Assembly (NCBI RefSeq): GCF_900107155.1
Contig: NZ_FNOX01000004.1
Coordinates: 1 to 64,000 of the forward strand
DNA: 64,000 nucleotides
Direction: 5' to 3'
Source: Pseudomonas salomonii
Lineage (GTDB): Bacteria > Pseudomonadota > Gammaproteobacteria > Pseudomonadales > Pseudomonadaceae
Within the stretch, counting starts at the first letter, position 1. Each line of letters begins with the position of its first letter. This document shows, piece after piece, positions 62,482 through 64,000 of the stretch. The position numbers were made by a program, and so were the translations under genes. The notes under the pieces were generated by a model. The model saw only the letters and a program-made list of their open reading frames with translations, ran no database searches and was not told the origin of the DNA.

Positions 62482-62799
62482 TCAGGTGCAGTCCATTCCG
62501 TGGGCTACGGCACCATCATCTGCATCGCTGTTGCTGGTGACTTCGGTGTTTGTCACGCCGATTGTCACGATGGGGAATGCCGCAATGCCTTGTACGAGTT
62601 GGGCTGCAGCAGTGGTAGGAGTGCCCGTCTCTTTCCGGGAGAAAGAGACGGGCGCAGGTTGGCGCACGGGAATGGCCAAGTGGATAGGTTGCTGCAGGGC
62701 AGCTATGAAAGGGGATGAGTTGCCGCAGTGGGCACACTGGTAAAAGTAGGCATCCATCACATCGCTGTGACCGTGCGAGCCGCCGGACGCTAATCGCAC
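62482..62799 (-). CDS. Possible small zinc-ribbon-like protein (doubtful)
   Basis: An open frame of 105 codons, with an internal ATG giving MDAYFYQCAHCGNSSPF, a CxxC pair. The rest is low in secondary-structure signals, and a perfect 13-bp inverted repeat (62623-62653) runs through it. A plus-strand frame of 120 codons overlaps it. Either could be chance in GC-rich DNA; the CxxC slightly favours this one. Confidence 0.25.
   Translation of the reverse strand: MRLASGGSHGHSDVMDAYFYQCAHCGNSSPFIAALQQPIHLAIPVRQPAPVSFSRKETGTPTTAAAQLVQGIAAFPIVTIGVTNTEVTSNSDADDGAVAHGMDCT
62623..62653. repeat. 13-bp perfect inverted repeat
   Basis: GCCCGTCTCTTTC and GAAAGAGACGGGC flank a 5-base loop. The hairpin could be a terminator core, recombination site or remnant of a mobile cassette. 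Confidence 0.7.
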
Positions 62800-62893
62800 T
62801 TTGGGAGAACCACTACGGTGTGGCGTAGCCTTAAAGGTTCTGGCTACCTGGGTTGCTGTCAGCGACAGCGCTTTGCCCGATCTTTTCTACGCC

Positions 62894-62983
62894 TGTGGAT
62901 AATTCGGGTCAAGGCTCGAATTTTTGGGTGTTCTGCGGCTGTGGATGAAATTATCCACCGGTGGAAATCAGTGGTTTTCCACA
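62894..62983. other. Cluster of DnaA-box-like 9-mers
   Basis: TGTGGATAA (62894, perfect box in reverse), TGTGGATGA (62940), TTATCCACC (62951) and TTTTCCACA (62975) lie within 90 bases; the last three have one mismatch each to TTATCCACA. Such clusters mark replication origins or DnaA-titration sites. No replication gene is adjacent in the window. Confidence 0.45.
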
Positions 62984-63016
62984 AACAGTTGTGTGGGCTT
63001 GAGATTTTTTAAGTGA

Positions 63017-63061
63017 GGTCCATCCAAGCAGGGTGGGTTTGCAGCCCTGTTTGGATGGACC
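63017..63061. repeat. 17-bp inverted repeat
   Basis: GGTCCATCCAAGCAGGG and CCCTGTTTGGATGGACC pair with one G-T, around an 11-base loop. It marks the passage from GC-rich to AT-rich sequence ahead of the AAA+ gene. Confidence 0.7.
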
Positions 63062-63458
63062 CGCAAATGCAATAGGGCTCGTCATGCTCTACGGGACTAA
63101 GCCTATAAAAACCGAACCATAAAAATTCTCTCAAGAGTTCATTAGCCGAGTTATATAGAATTAACAATAGTGTATTGTTAATAAATCGAGCGTTCAGCAG
63201 CTGATCGGGCCATATTGTGTTTCGTTGGTGAAAGGCTTTTGCTCGCCGAGCACGCTGGAAAATTGACGCACTATTTTTTCTCGCGCACCTGGGTGGCAAG
63301 ATAAAAGCAGTAGCATTTATCTTTTTAATACAGTAGCGTTGTGACTTCGGTAGGACGTTACCATTGGGTTCAAATTCTACTGGTTGATATGGCTTCCGCT
63401 AGTATTTAACGATATAAATCGAAGCGTTGATGCACCCGTAGAGTTAAAGAGGTGGCGA
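63062..63458. other. AT-rich upstream region of the AAA+ gene
   Basis: The stretch holds no convincing separate gene; a 96-codon minus frame (63009-63299) overlaps the 17-bp inverted repeat and is not called. The AAA+ frame is open from 63354. Confidence 0.4.
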
Positions 63459-64000
63459 TTGAGTAATTTTATTAAAAAAGTTGAGCAGTCATGGATTGAT
63501 CGCAAGATACAGTTGCTGACGGGTAACGATTCTATTCGTGTCGATCTCGAGAAGATATTTAATGTAGTTCTTAGCGGAAGCCAGAAGATATTAAGCTTCC
63601 TCGATATCGGCTGCAAGGTACTGATATACGGTCCTCCAGGACATGGGAAAACGGCAATAGCTTATGAATTGGCCAATAAGCTTAAAAAAAAGGAGGGTAT
63701 AGAAGCGTCAATATATGAAGTGGATTTGCCGCAGCTAATTTCGAGTCGAATGGGGGATACAGCAAAAAATATTACCGAATTGTTCAATGAAATAAATGAA
63801 GTAACAAAGAAATATTATGTGGTTGTCATCATGGATGAGATAGAGGTGTTTTTCCTTAATAGGGAAAATACGCACGAACACCCTGATATGAATCGTGCTG
63901 TTGCGGAGTTGATGAATCAATTAGATAAGGCCAGTTTAAATAAGAATCTTTACATAATTGGCCTTACAAACTATGTAGACAAAATAGACTCGGCAGTCCG
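63459..64000 (+). CDS. AAA+ ATPase, 5' part (runs off right edge)
   Basis: About 180 residues are visible from a probable TTG start at 63459, 6 bases after an AGAGG ribosome site (63448-63452); the frame is open to 63354, so an earlier non-ATG start cannot be excluded. AAA+ motifs: Walker A LIYGPPGHGKTAIAYELA, Walker B VVVIMDEIEVFF, sensor 1 LYIIGLTNYVDKID. This is the Vps4/FtsH/spastin-like clade. Codon use is strongly AT-biased. The C-terminus and neighbours lie outside. In defence islands such ATPases often pair with proteases or nucleases. Confidence 0.8.
   Translation, partial: MSNFIKKVEQSWIDRKIQLLTGNDSIRVDLEKIFNVVLSGSQKILSFLDIGCKVLIYGPPGHGKTAIAYELANKLKKKEGIEASIYEVDLPQLISSRMGDTAKNITELFNEINEVTKKYYVVVIMDEIEVFFLNRENTHEHPDMNRAVAELMNQLDKASLNKNLYIIGLTNYVDKIDSAV

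Noticed and set aside
62381..62743. 120-codon plus frame in the island
   Set aside because: It overlaps a minus frame and a perfect inverted repeat; no motif supports it.
63009..63299. 96-codon minus frame upstream of the AAA+ gene
   Set aside because: It begins in AT-rich leader and ends in a 17-bp inverted repeat; no domain seen.
1..64000. CRISPR arrays or ribosomal RNA genes
   Set aside because: No regularly spaced short direct repeats and no rRNA-like conserved stretches were seen; the recurrent repeats are REP-type inverted elements in gaps.

Overview
The window looks like chromosome of a Pseudomonas of the fluorescens group. The backbone is GC-rich, and many intergenic gaps carry Pseudomonas REP elements (GTGGGAGC core with pairs of inverted arms). 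Gene order matches blocks I recall from P. aeruginosa: gshA-thioesterase-tex-ompR/envZ(amgRS)-rimK-rimB-rimA-hslR-PAP2-hslO-pckA; dctD-dctB-rmlC-rmlB; and aguA next to oprE. All calls come from reading the sequence and from family knowledge; no database was searched.

Left part (1-24.9 kb): the tail of an IS110-type transposase, then a sulfur and osmolyte stretch. This holds D-cysteine desulfhydrase (dcyD), serine acetyltransferase (epsC), a choline transporter (betT) behind a 30-bp BetI-type palindrome, an OprD-family porin, an aldo/keto reductase, the taurine operon tauABCD and glutathione synthesis (gshA). Housekeeping and stress functions follow: tex, the envelope-stress pair ompR/envZ, the ribosome-modification operon rimABK, hslR, hslO and pckA.

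Middle (24.9-54.3 kb): a low-GC 866-codon SMC-like ATPase gene (zinc-hook CxxC, defence-like) sits between pckA and a DMT exporter. After it come a three-gene operon with two DUF1493 paralogues, a subtilisin-like lipoprotein, recQ, a YdeP-type molybdo-oxidoreductase with fdhD, a BON-LysM protein, yrfG, nudE-cysQ, the DctB/DctD two-component system, rmlB-rmlC without rmlD/rmlA between them, agmatine deiminase (aguA), oprE, and a tautomerase-SDR pair beside an AraC regulator.

Right part (about 55.1-64 kb): an accessory island. Its left edge is a segment resembling a tRNA 3' end followed by a hairpin. Inside are a Gabija-type pair (OLD-family ATPase-TOPRIM nuclease GajA overlapping UvrD-like helicase GajB), a convergent DUF4238 gene, a tyrosine-recombinase pseudogene with two in-frame stops and a small partner gene, a region with DnaA-box-like sites and long inverted repeats, and the start of an AAA+ ATPase gene that runs off the window. 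The island genes are AT-rich compared with the backbone, which suggests horizontal acquisition. The combination of Gabija, a DUF4238 protein and the truncated AAA+ gene is the best candidate here for an undescribed defence arrangement.
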